Positions 1 to 8,090 of a stretch of DNA of 25,254 nt are shown here, one piece after another (the stretch's first letter is position 1; the number at the start of each line of letters is the position of its first letter). The stretch lies in contig CAIXOZ010000150.1 in NCBI GenBank assembly GCA_903921295.1, forward strand, positions 1-25,254, given 5' to 3'. This DNA is from an uncultured cyanobacterium (GTDB lineage: Bacteria; Cyanobacteriota; Cyanobacteriia; PCC-6307; Cyanobiaceae). The position numbers and the translations under genes are program-made. The notes beneath the pieces are model-generated. The model searched no databases, was not told where the DNA came from, and saw nothing but the letters and a program-made list of their open reading frames with translations.

Positions 1-2
1 AT

Positions 3-545
3 GACGACCTGCAGCAACTGCTGCGGGCCAACGGTCTGGCCAGCCTGCTGGCCATCGGCCTGATGCTGGTGGGGGTGCTGTGGACACGGGCCATTCCAGG
101 GGCACCGGAACGGGCGGTGATCGACAACCCCCAGGGCCTGGTTCTGGCCGATGGTCTCGCGCAGGCCCTGGCCACGGAACTGGGCTGGGGCAGCCAGATG
201 CTGCTGACCGCAACACCGGCGGCCAGCGTGTTGGTGCACTGGCAGGGGCGCACCCTGCTGCGCCGGGGCTTGCTGGCGGAGCCCGGCTTCGAACCCGGGC
301 CCACCTGTCTGCGGGCCCGTGAACGGGGCAAGGCGATCCATCTGGTGGACCTGAAGCTCTATCCCGGTCGTGAGGAATGGTCCGCTCTGCCGGCAGCCAT
401 TCCCTCCGTCCTGGTGCAACCGCTGGCCGATCAGGGATGGCTGCTGGTCGGCGGCTGGTCGCCGCGGTGCTTCAGCCGCAGCGATGAAACCTGGATCGCC
501 GGTTGGGCCGCCAGGCTCACGGAACGATTGGTTCAGGACGCCTGA
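3..545 (+). CDS. Cofactor assembly of complex C subunit B (CCB2/CCB4 family), 3' part
   Basis: This is the C-terminal part of a membrane protein; the reading frame is open from base 3, so the start lies upstream of the window. The first visible residues form a hydrophobic segment (LASLLAIGLMLVGVLW), followed by a soluble domain. That domain carries the pattern I associate with the CCB2/CCB4 family: GWGSQMLLTATPAASVLVHW, LLRRGLL, LKLYPGREEWSALP, SVLVQPLADQGWLL and a C-terminal helix starting near DETWIAGWAARL. In chloroplasts CCB2 and CCB4 attach heme c(n) to cytochrome b6 of the b6f complex; the cyanobacterial homologue is thought to act in the same assembly at the thylakoid membrane, which is inference from the family. 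The last 29 bases overlap the 3' end of the convergent lptC gene. Family assignment is by recalled motif pattern only. Confidence 0.7.
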   Translation, partial: DDLQQLLRANGLASLLAIGLMLVGVLWTRAIPGAPERAVIDNPQGLVLADGLAQALATELGWGSQMLLTATPAASVLVHWQGRTLLRRGLLAEPGFEPGPTCLRARERGKAIHLVDLKLYPGREEWSALPAAIPSVLVQPLADQGWLLVGGWSPRCFSRSDETWIAGWAARLTERLVQDA

Positions 546-1683
546 GCCGCGGTGTCCCCCGCTCCTGAACCCTCACCTGCGACTGGACGCGGCCCCCAGG
601 CGTGAAGAAGACCACCTGACCATCCGGACCCAGGCGTCCGGTCAAGGCCTGACTGCGGGTGATCTGCCCGCTCGCGGGTCGTTGGACGACAACACCACCC
701 TGGGCCCAGATCCTGCGACTGACCCAGTTCCAACGGCACTGACCCGCCAGCAGGTCCGTACCGGGCTGCCTGATGCTGCAGGCCTCGAGAATCCGGGCCT
801 CGGTGCTGCGCAGGTCGACAACCAGGCGTTGCCCTTCAACCCTCAGCTCACCGATCGTCGCCTGGACAGGCTGATCGGAAGCGATCCGCTGGGCCCCCAG
901 ATCGATATGGGTCAGCTGGGCCGTGATGGTGGCCCTCTGGCCGGGATCGCGGAGGCGCACCGGCGCCAGAAGATCCAGGGACTGCTGGATGGAATTGCCA
1001 CGCATCGAGGTGGCCGTGAGGGTCTGCGGCTGGGTCTGCCCGGTGATCATGCGTTGGCCCTGCACAGGACCCGTGGCGATCCAGGCCCCGGAGCGCAGAG
1101 ACCAGTCCACCTGGCTGACCTTCAACCAGAGCGGCGCTGGCTGGCTGGTGATGACGTCGGTCCGGTCCCAGCGCTCAAACACCGGAGCCCCCCGCAGCTG
1201 AACGTCTTCGCTGCGGAGATCGATGCTCGCGCGCTGGGCACGGATCAGGCTCATGCCCTCGCGTACGAGGGGCTGCTGTTCAAGATCGATCCAGGAGCGG
1301 GCGGGATACCAGCGCAATCGTCCGGACTGGACAAGGACCGGTCTGTCACCGAGACGGCGCAGGCGGATCGCTCCCTCAAGCTGAATCACCTCGCCATCGT
1401 TGATGACGATGGCGCGTTCGGCCTTCATTTCATAGAGGGGTACCCCGGCGTCATAAACGACCGCCACGGGATCGACCCCTGTGGCCATGCGGCGGCTGAG
1501 GTCGTAGCGGGCTTCAGGACTGGTGACCGTCCAGGCGGGGCGTCCCTGTTTGTCCAGTTCGCGCAGGTTGAGGGCACGCAGCACAAAGGGCTTCGGGCCC
1601 TGGGCTGGGTCAGGACGGCTCAGACATCCGGCTGTGGGAATCAGCAGCAGCAGCACCGCTGCCACGGATGGAAGCGATCTCAC
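517..1683 (-). CDS. lptC: LPS export ABC transporter periplasmic protein LptC (cyanobacterial long form)
   Basis: A 388-residue exported protein. The N-terminus is a short basic region, a hydrophobic stretch (VAAVLLLLIP) and a lipobox-like TAGC with Cys at residue 20, so it may be a lipoprotein or membrane-tethered. The rest is rich in beta-strand-like segments (LNLRELDKQGRPAWTVTSPE, RAIVINDGEVIQLEGAIRL) typical of the LptC/LptA jellyroll. LptC passes lipopolysaccharide from LptBFG to the periplasmic bridge. The protein is about twice the length of the E. coli version, which I recall as normal for cyanobacteria. Translation starts at GTG. The GTG and the metG stop share a GTGA tetranucleotide (1680-1683), so the two genes are probably co-transcribed and translationally coupled. 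The 3' end overlaps the convergent CCB-type gene. Family is likely; function in this organism is inferred. Confidence 0.78.
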   Translation of the reverse strand: MRSLPSVAAVLLLLIPTAGCLSRPDPAQGPKPFVLRALNLRELDKQGRPAWTVTSPEARYDLSRRMATGVDPVAVVYDAGVPLYEMKAERAIVINDGEVIQLEGAIRLRRLGDRPVLVQSGRLRWYPARSWIDLEQQPLVREGMSLIRAQRASIDLRSEDVQLRGAPVFERWDRTDVITSQPAPLWLKVSQVDWSLRSGAWIATGPVQGQRMITGQTQPQTLTATSMRGNSIQQSLDLLAPVRLRDPGQRATITAQLTHIDLGAQRIASDQPVQATIGELRVEGQRLVVDLRSTEARILEACSIRQPGTDLLAGQCRWNWVSRRIWAQGGVVVQRPASGQITRSQALTGRLGPDGQVVFFTPGGRVQSQVRVQERGTPRLRRPEPIVP

Positions 1684-3230
1684 AGCGGAGTCTCCAGCTC
1701 CAGCCGGGCCATCACCGGGGTGGGTTCAGGCAGGGGAGCCGCCGGCGGGAGCTGACCCCAGCTGAGCAGAGGCAACCAGGGCCCGCCGGGCGGCAGGGGC
1801 GGCAGCCCAAGCTGGTCGAGCATGCGCGCCGAAAGATCCGGCAACAGCGGCGCAAGCAGCAACGCAATCCAGCGCGTCGCCTCGAGAACGGCATAAAGAT
1901 CGTCAGCAACGGCATCACGTTGACCGTCCTGCTTCATCCGACTCCAGGGCGCCTGGTCATTGAGAAAGCCATTGGCGCTGATGGCCAGCTGCAGGGTCGC
2001 CTCTGCGGCGCGACGGAAGTCCATGGCCTCGAATCCGGCGATCACGTCGGTGCGGGCCTGCTCGGCGGCAACGGCCAGGGGATGGCTGGAATCGCGGGCG
2101 CCGGCAGCGGAAGGGACGCTGTCGTCAAACCAGCGACGGGCCATCGACGAGGTGCGGTTCAGCAGATTGCCGATCGTGTTCGCCAGATCATTGTTCACCA
2201 GATCGGTGAAACGTTGCTGCTGGAAATCACCATCGTCGCCAAAGGGGATGTCGCGAAGCAGATACCAACGGACGGCATCGCGGCCGCACCGCTCCAGAAG
2301 CACATCGGGATCGAGCACATTGCCGAGCGACTTGCCCATCTTCTGTCCCTCACGGGTCAGAAAGCCGTGGCCAAAGACCCGTTCGGGCAGAGGCAGACCT
2401 GCCGACATCAACATCGCCGGCCAGTAAACCGCATGAAAGCGCAGGATGTCCTTGCCGATCACATGCAGCTGTGCAGGCCAACCATGGGCAGCCAGCTGCT
2501 CGAGCTCCGCTGGTGCATCGGCGGGCAACAGGGCCGTGAGATAGCCGAGCAGGGCATCAAACCAGACATAGAAGGTGTGGCCATCGTGGCCGGGCACCGG
2601 CAATCCCCAGGGCACATGGCGCCTGGAAATCGAGAAATCCCGCAGACCCTGAGCCACAAAATTCTCGACTTCGCGGCGACGACTGATCGGCAGAATGAAA
2701 TCCGGCCGTTGGATCAGAGCCTCAATCTCCTTCTGGTAGCGCGAAAGACGGAAGAAAAGATTGACCTCATCCCGCCACTCCAGGGGCCGTTGATGGATGG
2801 GACATTGGGGCGCGTCGGCCTCGGGTGCATCATCCTTGAACTCTTCACAGGCGACGCAGTACCACCCCTGCTGTCGTCCCTCGATCACATCGCCACTGGC
2901 TTCAACCCTGGCGAAGAACTGATTGACGATCTGTTGGTGACGGGGATCGGTGGTGCGGATGAAGGCGTCATGACTGATCTGCCAGCGATCCCAGAGGTCC
3001 TGGTACGAGCGACTGATCGCATCGCAATGCTGCTGGGGACTGACCGCCGCCGCCTCCGCTGTGCGCTGGATCTTCTGTCCATGCTCATCACAGCCGGTCA
3101 CGAACGTCACCTGCTCACCGCAGAGGCGATGGAAGCGCGCCAGCGCATCGCAGGCCAGGGTGGTGTAGGCACTGCCCAGGTGGGGCTTGTCGTTGACGTA
3201 GTAGAGCGGGGTGGTGAGGGTGTAGGTCAT
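1680..3230 (-). CDS. metG: Methionyl-tRNA synthetase
   Basis: A 516-residue class I aminoacyl-tRNA synthetase that charges tRNA-Met with methionine in the cytoplasm. The HIGH-type signature is HLGS (residues about 17-20, after PLYYVNDKP). The KMSKS-type loop is KMGKS (about 297-301, followed by LGNVLDPD). A metal-binding knuckle is visible as C125/C128 and C143/H146 in the connective domain. The C-terminal part is the helical anticodon-binding domain; no EMAP-type dimerisation domain is appended, as in other short-form enzymes. The minus-strand frame stays open far upstream through the antisense of the neighbouring oxidoreductase, but the ATG at 3230, beginning MTYTLTTPLYYVNDKP, is the natural start because the Rossmann fold begins there. 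It heads a two-gene unit with lptC and is divergent from the FAD oxidoreductase. Confidence 0.97.
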   Translation of the reverse strand: MTYTLTTPLYYVNDKPHLGSAYTTLACDALARFHRLCGEQVTFVTGCDEHGQKIQRTAEAAAVSPQQHCDAISRSYQDLWDRWQISHDAFIRTTDPRHQQIVNQFFARVEASGDVIEGRQQGWYCVACEEFKDDAPEADAPQCPIHQRPLEWRDEVNLFFRLSRYQKEIEALIQRPDFILPISRRREVENFVAQGLRDFSISRRHVPWGLPVPGHDGHTFYVWFDALLGYLTALLPADAPAELEQLAAHGWPAQLHVIGKDILRFHAVYWPAMLMSAGLPLPERVFGHGFLTREGQKMGKSLGNVLDPDVLLERCGRDAVRWYLLRDIPFGDDGDFQQQRFTDLVNNDLANTIGNLLNRTSSMARRWFDDSVPSAAGARDSSHPLAVAAEQARTDVIAGFEAMDFRRAAEATLQLAISANGFLNDQAPWSRMKQDGQRDAVADDLYAVLEATRWIALLLAPLLPDLSARMLDQLGLPPLPPGGPWLPLLSWGQLPPAAPLPEPTPVMARLELETPL

Positions 3231-3249
3231 CAGCCAAGGTGGGAGCGCA

Positions 3250-3274
3250 GGGTTGGCCCTGAACGGGCGAACCC
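3250..3274. other. Hairpin between divergent metG and oxidoreductase genes
   Basis: GGGTT (3250-3254) pairs with AACCC (3270-3274) and GCCC (3256-3259) with GGGC (3265-3268), with one G/G mismatch between and a five-base TGAAC loop. It lies about 20 bases upstream of the metG ATG inside the 99-base divergent gap. A second nearby feature is a ten-base palindrome CCGGCGCCGG at 3298-3307. Either could be an operator or leader element. No clear -10 or -35 box could be assigned here. Confidence 0.35.
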
Positions 3275-3329
3275 GCCGACCGTCGAGCGGCCATGCGCCG
3301 GCGCCGGATCCTACCCAGCTTGACCTGCC

Positions 3330-5141
3330 GTGTCCGAGACCGCCTCCTCCCGTTCCGGAGCCGACCACCAGACGGTGCCCGTGGTTGTCTGGGGCGGAGG
3401 CACCGGGGGTGTCGCCGCCGCGATCCAGTCGGCCCGATCCGGCATCTCCACGCTCCTGCTGACGCCAGGACCGTGGCTGGGTGGGATGGTCAGTGCCGCT
3501 GGCGTCTGCGCACCGGATGGCAACGAACTGGCGCCGTGGCAGACCGGTCTCTGGGGTGCCCTGCTGCGGGAATTGCGCGAACAGGAACCCGAAGGCCTCG
3601 ATCACAACTGGGTCAGCTGCTTTGGTTACCGGCCGGCCACCGCCGAAGCGATCCTGCGGCGTTGGGCCCAGCGCTCCGGGCTCTCCTGGTGGCCGAACTG
3701 TCGCCTGCTGACGGTGGAACGCCAGGGCGATCGGATTCGATCGCTGACGGTCGAACGCCTTGAGGGTGGCGACGGTCGCCGCCAGTGTCTGTCCCTGGAG
3801 GTGCTGATTGACGGCAGCGACCTCGGAGATCTGCTGCCGTTGCTGGACGCGCCCCACAGGCTGGGCTGGGAGGCCCAGGAGCACTGGTGCGAACCGAGTG
3901 CTCCCCCCCGTCGCGATCTCGAGAGCCTGCCCTTCTTCCGTCAACAGCCGGTGCAGTCGCCGACCTGGGTGGCCATCGCCCGGATGGGCCAGGGAGCCTG
4001 CCCCGAGGGGCAGCCATTGCCGACGCCGTTCACCGGAGCGAGCAGCAGCTTCGGACTCGAAAGAACCCTGCTCTACGGCCGCCTGCCCGGGGACCTGCTG
4101 ATGCTGAACTGGCCCCTGGAAGGCAATGACTGGCACCTGGCACTGGATCGGGCCTTCGGCTCGGCCGGGGATCGCGCCCGGCTGGAGGCCGAGATGCGTG
4201 ACCACAGCCTGGCGTTCCGGCGAGCCCTGCAACAGGCCTCGGGGGGCTGGCTACAACCGGCCGCCGTCTTTCCATCCCCGGAGCACGCCGCTTCAGGGGC
4301 CCTGACTGGCCGTGAGGAGCTGGCCCTGATGCCCTACTGGCGCGAGGGCCGGCGTCTGATCGGACGGTCCCTGGTGCGGGAGCAGGACCTCCTGCCAGCC
4401 AGCGCTGGCCCCAGTCAGGCGGCCCTTCCCCGCGATGGTGAGGGGCGGATCAGTGCCATCGCCGTGGGCAATTACGCCAACGATCACCACTATCCGGGAC
4501 CGGACTGGCCTCTGGCTCCGAAAAGCTGCCGGTGGGGCGGGCGATGGACCGGCACCCCGTTCTGCATTCCCTTCGGCGCCCTTTTCAGCGAGGCGATCTG
4601 CAATCTGCTGGTCGCCGATAAGGGGATCAGCACCACCCACATCGCCAACGGCGCCACCCGGCTTCAGCCGCTGGTGCTGAATGTGGGCCAGGCCGCTGGT
4701 CTGGCCGCGGCACTGGCCGTTCGGCAGGGGATCCCGCCGCTGCAACTGCCTGTCCGCTCCCTTCAGGAAGCCCTGATCCTCGACCCCGAGGCCCCTGCGG
4801 CGCCCGTACCGCGCTGGGACACCCCCTGGCATCACCCCCGCTGGGCTGAGCGCATCCTTGAAGCCCTGGATGGAGAGTCACCCGAGACGTCCCGGATCCT
4901 GAATCCGGAGGCCGGTGCGCCGCCGGCCGAGGCCGGGGAGCAGGTGCATCAGGGGATACTGGAGCCCGATGGCCACGGCGGCGGTGTTCTCGACTGCGGC
5001 CGCCAACGGTGGCCGGTGATCACCCTGGAGCCGGCGCTGCACGCCCTCCTGAGCGGCCTCGATCGGCCGCAGACACTACGGCTGCGCGGCCGCCTCAACC
5101 CCTGGGGGCCCTGGCTGCGGGCGACGCACCTGGACTCCTGA
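3330..5141 (+). CDS. FAD-dependent oxidoreductase (FAD_oxidored, PF12831-like)
   Basis: A 603-residue flavoprotein. An N-terminal dinucleotide-binding motif is plain: a hydrophobic strand (VPVVVW) leads into GGGTGGVAAAIQSARSG (about residues 22-38), followed by the second-strand region TLLLTPGPWLGG. The C-terminal third has the expected FAD-closing elements: FCIPFGALF, NLLVADKGISTTHIANGATR and LNVGQAAGLAAALAVRQG. The substrate cannot be read from the sequence; relatives are mostly annotated only as FAD-dependent oxidoreductases. No signal peptide is evident. The start used is GTG at 3330, since no ATG lies between the divergent promoter region and the Rossmann strand. The gene is tail-to-tail with the RNase gene and the two coding ends overlap by 47 bases (5095-5141). 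A hydrolase or hydroxylase-like role is not excluded. Confidence 0.9.
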   Translation: MSETASSRSGADHQTVPVVVWGGGTGGVAAAIQSARSGISTLLLTPGPWLGGMVSAAGVCAPDGNELAPWQTGLWGALLRELREQEPEGLDHNWVSCFGYRPATAEAILRRWAQRSGLSWWPNCRLLTVERQGDRIRSLTVERLEGGDGRRQCLSLEVLIDGSDLGDLLPLLDAPHRLGWEAQEHWCEPSAPPRRDLESLPFFRQQPVQSPTWVAIARMGQGACPEGQPLPTPFTGASSSFGLERTLLYGRLPGDLLMLNWPLEGNDWHLALDRAFGSAGDRARLEAEMRDHSLAFRRALQQASGGWLQPAAVFPSPEHAASGALTGREELALMPYWREGRRLIGRSLVREQDLLPASAGPSQAALPRDGEGRISAIAVGNYANDHHYPGPDWPLAPKSCRWGGRWTGTPFCIPFGALFSEAICNLLVADKGISTTHIANGATRLQPLVLNVGQAAGLAAALAVRQGIPPLQLPVRSLQEALILDPEAPAAPVPRWDTPWHHPRWAERILEALDGESPETSRILNPEAGAPPAEAGEQVHQGILEPDGHGGGVLDCGRQRWPVITLEPALHALLSGLDRPQTLRLRGRLNPWGPWLRATHLDS

Positions 5142-7146
5142 GGGGATCGCTGGCCTCCAGACGCAACAGGTCGGCGAGGGAGTCGACCTCGACCACACGC
5201 ACCTGAAGCGGATCTCCGGGTTCGGAGCGCTCACGGCAGAGCATCGGCAGCTCCATCGCCAGGCTCTCGATCGCAACCAGGGCCAGACCATCCTGCGGAC
5301 GGAGCCACCGAAGGAAAACGCCATCCCAGCGCTGTTGACGATGGTGCTCAAACCAGACCTGCTGCCAATGGCGCTGATCATCCCGGCTGATCTGGATCCC
5401 CTCCCTTACCGCCGCATCGACCTCGGCGAGCAGGGACCCGAGATCCTCAGCATCCAGGGGAGGCACCGTGGCACCTGGATCGAGCACGGAAGCCAGCTGA
5501 CGGTGGCAGATCAGATCGCCGTAACGGCGGATCGGTGACGTTGCCTGCACATAAGCCTGCAGGCCCAGGCTGAAATGGGGAGCAGGCTGAAAGCCCGTGT
5601 GGCCGCGACTGAGGCAACGCTTGATCGCCGCATGCCTCACCGGCCCCGGAGGCAGGCACGCCAGCTCCTGCGCCGGGGGAAGCTCTGCTGGCGGCTGACT
5701 GCGATAGGGAAGGGCCAGCCCGTGCTGACGGCCGAATTCGGCCACCGCCGCACCGGCGAGGATCATCGCTTCCGCCACCAGAAGCCGGGCCTTGGAGGGT
5801 TCCACCACCTCCAGCTGCGGCTGGTCGTCCAGCACCGTGATCCTCCCTTCGGGCTGATCAAGAAGCAGCGCGCCCTGGCTGAGACGCCAACGTCTGCGGC
5901 GATCCAACAGGTCATGCAGCTCGGCCAGGTACGCATCCTGAGGCGGGGCCAGCTCGATCAGTTCTTCAGCGTCCTCGTAGCTGAGCCGGTAGGTGGGGGT
6001 GATCCAGGAACGCTGCAGCGTGCTGGCCGCGATGCTGCCGTCGTCGTCAAGAACGATGGCAAAACTCCAGGCCGCGCAGCGCAGGCCCTGACGCAGGCTC
6101 ATCGGGCCGGTCGCCAGGCTGAGCGGAAACATCGACACCGAGCCCGTCGCCAGATAGAGACTGGCAGCGCGGCGGCGGGCCTCGAGATCCAGGGGGCTGC
6201 CGGCAGCGATCAGGCGATCCGGATCGGCAATGTGAATCCAGATCCTCGGTCGACCCTCAGGATCCTGATCGAGGCCGAGGGCGTCATCGATTTCCCGGGT
6301 GTCGGGATCATCGATGGTGACGCAGGGCTGACCACTGAGATCGACACGGGAGGCATCCGAGGGATGGGGCGCCTCGGCAGCGGCGACGATCTCCGCCGCC
6401 AGGGCTTCCAGCGCATCCCCGAACCCCCTGGCCCAGCAGGTTCCGGGAAGTGAGCTCAGACGATGGGCATCCCAGTGACCGAGATCGAGCAGAAGACGAC
6501 GAAGATCCGCCGGACGCTCGGAACAGCGGGCGGCCTCAATGGCACGCCGCAGGCCCACGGGCCAGGGGGTCTCCAGGGGAGCGAGCGCCCCGGCGCAGAG
6601 GCGATCGAACTCCTGGCGCTCCCGGGGTGCCAACACCGCCGGATCGATCGGTTGACGCGCTTTGAGCAGGGCGTGCCAGGCCTGCTGACGTTGCTCAGAC
6701 AGCACCTCCTGACGGCGTTGACGACGCAACTGCCGGATTTCATCCAGGGGTCGGGGCTGGGCAAGCCCCTGGCGCCAGCGGAACCAGAGCTGGGGGCCCT
6801 GCAGAGCCAACCAGAAGGCTGCCCGATCCTGGGGCCTGTCGTCAGCGGCGGCCAGAGCGACGAGGTCGTCCAGGGAGATCGGATCCCCCGACTCCACCAG
6901 CAGAAGCCAGGTCTCCGCGAGCAGCTTCGGGGTCGGGTGGGCGGCTGCCAGGGCGCTGGCATCAAACGCCCAGACGCCGCTGCCAAGACGATCCGGATCG
7001 GGTTGCGCCGATGGCAGCGCCATCAGCAGCTCAAGATCCCGGAGGGGCACAAGCTGTCGCCTGGCCTCGAAGCCGATGGTCAACGCAGCGCGCCGCTCCT
7101 GAATCGCAGTGATCACCGCAAGACGGCATCCCTTCGGATCACGCAA
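5095..7146 (-). CDS. RNB-domain exoribonuclease (RNase II/VacB family)
   Basis: A 683-residue (from TTG) 3'-5' exoribonuclease that would degrade RNA hydrolytically in the cytoplasm. The catalytic RNB signature TIDDPDTREIDDALGLD (about residues 277-293) has the full set of metal-binding aspartates. Further conserved blocks are IWIHIADPDRLI, FPLSLATGPMSLRQG, YRLSYEDAEELI and YVQATSPIRRYGDLICHRQL. The first 250 residues are the divergent cyanobacterial N-terminal region and there is no obvious C-terminal S1 domain of classic length, so the protein is the short cyanobacterial type. The start is unsettled: the frame is open up to a stop at 7186-7188, and the codons before the TTG read LSTFHPGDLVG with no ATG or GTG. 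A CTG at 7179 would give a longer and more family-like N-terminus. It lies downstream of rpsR on the same strand. Confidence 0.92.
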   Translation of the reverse strand: MRDPKGCRLAVITAIQERRAALTIGFEARRQLVPLRDLELLMALPSAQPDPDRLGSGVWAFDASALAAAHPTPKLLAETWLLLVESGDPISLDDLVALAAADDRPQDRAAFWLALQGPQLWFRWRQGLAQPRPLDEIRQLRRQRRQEVLSEQRQQAWHALLKARQPIDPAVLAPRERQEFDRLCAGALAPLETPWPVGLRRAIEAARCSERPADLRRLLLDLGHWDAHRLSSLPGTCWARGFGDALEALAAEIVAAAEAPHPSDASRVDLSGQPCVTIDDPDTREIDDALGLDQDPEGRPRIWIHIADPDRLIAAGSPLDLEARRRAASLYLATGSVSMFPLSLATGPMSLRQGLRCAAWSFAIVLDDDGSIAASTLQRSWITPTYRLSYEDAEELIELAPPQDAYLAELHDLLDRRRRWRLSQGALLLDQPEGRITVLDDQPQLEVVEPSKARLLVAEAMILAGAAVAEFGRQHGLALPYRSQPPAELPPAQELACLPPGPVRHAAIKRCLSRGHTGFQPAPHFSLGLQAYVQATSPIRRYGDLICHRQLASVLDPGATVPPLDAEDLGSLLAEVDAAVREGIQISRDDQRHWQQVWFEHHRQQRWDGVFLRWLRPQDGLALVAIESLAMELPMLCRERSEPGDPLQVRVVEVDSLADLLRLEASDPLRSPGASPAARAPRG

Positions 7147-7212
7147 CCCGACAAGGTCACCGGGATGGAAGGTGCTCAGGGCGGATCAGGCGTAGGAAGG
7201 ACAGCTAGGGGG

Positions 7213-7256
7213 AAGGACAAGCAGCTGCAGCATCCGGCCGCATGCTGCTGGTCCTT
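7213..7256 (-). terminator. Hairpin between rpsR and the RNase gene
   Basis: Arms 7213-7225 (AAGGAC-A-AGCAGC) and 7244-7256 (GCTGCT-G-GTCCTT) pair over 12 bp with one mismatch. A competing inner stem GCAGCAT/ATGCTGC is possible. On the minus strand it follows the rpsR stop by 8 bases but has a C-rich tail rather than a T run. It could be an attenuator or RNA-processing site between rpsR and the RNase gene, or a weak terminator. Confidence 0.4.
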
Positions 7257-7264
7257 CTGAGGGA

Positions 7265-7486
7265 TCAACCTTCGGGATTGACGAAGGGAAGGAGGGCAAC
7301 GATCCGTGCACGCTTGACGGCGTTGGTGAGATCGCGCTGTTGCTTGGCCGTGAGGCCGGTGAGACGGCGGGGAAGGATCTTGCCGCGTTCGGTGATGAAC
7401 TTCTTGAGCAGATCCACATCCTTGTAATCGATGGGATCGCCGGGCTTGATCGGGGAGAGGCGCTTCTTGAAGAAGGAGTTGCTCAT
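7265..7486 (-). CDS. rpsR: 30S ribosomal protein S18
   Basis: A 73-residue basic protein of the small ribosomal subunit, which binds next to S6 on the platform. The diagnostic block is IDYKDVDLLKKFITERGKI followed by LPRRLTGLTAKQQRDL and an Arg/Lys-rich tail NAVKRARIVALLPF. The frame is open further upstream, but the ATG at 7486 (MSNSFFKKRLSP) matches the normal S18 start and length. It is downstream of rpmG on the same strand, an arrangement usual in cyanobacteria, but here 296 bases separate the two genes. No strong Shine-Dalgarno sequence is visible before the ATG. Confidence 0.98.
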   Translation of the reverse strand: MSNSFFKKRLSPIKPGDPIDYKDVDLLKKFITERGKILPRRLTGLTAKQQRDLTNAVKRARIVALLPFVNPEG

Positions 7487-7619
7487 GGGTCTGGACGAGG
7501 GGAGGGAAGGGTTCTGCGGCAACTGCGGCCTTCCGGGTGAGGGAAGGTGCCAGCGGAGAGGTGGACGAACGGGACACAGGAGGAGGACCTGTCCTGCGTC
7601 GTGGGAGCGCTCTCTGGGC

Positions 7620-7640
7620 AAAAAGCGTTTCAGAGGCGCT
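7620..7640 (-). terminator. Possible weak terminator between rpmG and rpsR
   Basis: On the minus strand AGCG (7640-7637) and CGCT (7627-7624) can pair around a nine-base loop and run straight into five Ts (7624-7620). Only four base pairs support the stem, so it is weak. A second hairpin, CCTTCC/GGAAGG with a 7-base loop (7529-7547), lies between it and rpsR. These are the only signals I see in the 296-base rpmG-rpsR spacer, which has no convincing gene. Confidence 0.22.
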
Positions 7641-7782
7641 GGGGAGGCAAGCGATGTGGCTCTGACGAGGCTGAGGGCTCAGAAGGGCGAACACCGAAGG
7701 GGTGACGGCACGACCAGAGCGATGGCCGGAGAAAGAACCTGACCGGTGCAGCGTTGGCGGCGCAGCACTGACCGGCTGTGGA

Positions 7783-7977
7783 TCACTTGATTTCCTTGTG
7801 GTTCGTCGACTTGTTGCAATGGGGGCAGAACTTCTTCAGCTCCAGCCGTTCCGTAGTGTTGCGGCGGTTCTTCTCGGTGGTGTAGCGAGACACACCAGGA
7901 GACCGCTTGGCGGGGTTGGACCGGCATTCGGTGCACTCGAGAGTGATCACGATCCGGACGCCCTTGTTCTTGGCCAT
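7783..7977 (-). CDS. rpmG: 50S ribosomal protein L33
   Basis: A 64-residue protein of the large ribosomal subunit. It starts MAKNKGVRIVITLECTEC and has four zinc-ribbon cysteines (CTEC near residue 15 and CPHC near residue 54), so it is the zinc-binding C+ form. The block SRYTTEKNRRNTTERLELKKF is typical of L33. The ATG at 7977 gives the standard length; an in-frame upstream extension is ignored. It is divergent from pheT with 113 bases between the start codons used here. That gap contains TTGACA at 8009-8014 and TAAAGT at 8060-8065 on the + strand, both possible pheT promoter elements but not at standard spacing. Confidence 0.98.
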   Translation of the reverse strand: MAKNKGVRIVITLECTECRSNPAKRSPGVSRYTTEKNRRNTTERLELKKFCPHCNKSTNHKEIK

Positions 7978-8090
7978 AAAGGACGTTGCGCCGCGTGTGC
8001 GATGCGAATTGACAAGGTTCAACTGTACCTGTTCATCGGTCACCCTCCCGACCGATCCCTAAAGTCGCCCCACAGTGATGGATGGCAACG

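Noticed and set aside
284..302. TTCGAACCCGGG resembling a tRNA 3' end
   Set aside because: Inside the CCB-type gene in frame; no cloverleaf can be drawn.
370..1755. Long + strand frame across lptC
   Set aside because: Antisense shadow of lptC, whose minus-strand frame has a signal peptide and family-like sequence.
1668..3323. 551-codon + strand frame across metG
   Set aside because: Antisense of metG; MetG catalytic motifs are complete on the minus strand.
3231..4232. Open minus-strand frame of over 330 codons fused to metG
   Set aside because: It is antisense to the FAD oxidoreductase; high GC suppresses stops. MetG homology starts at 3230.
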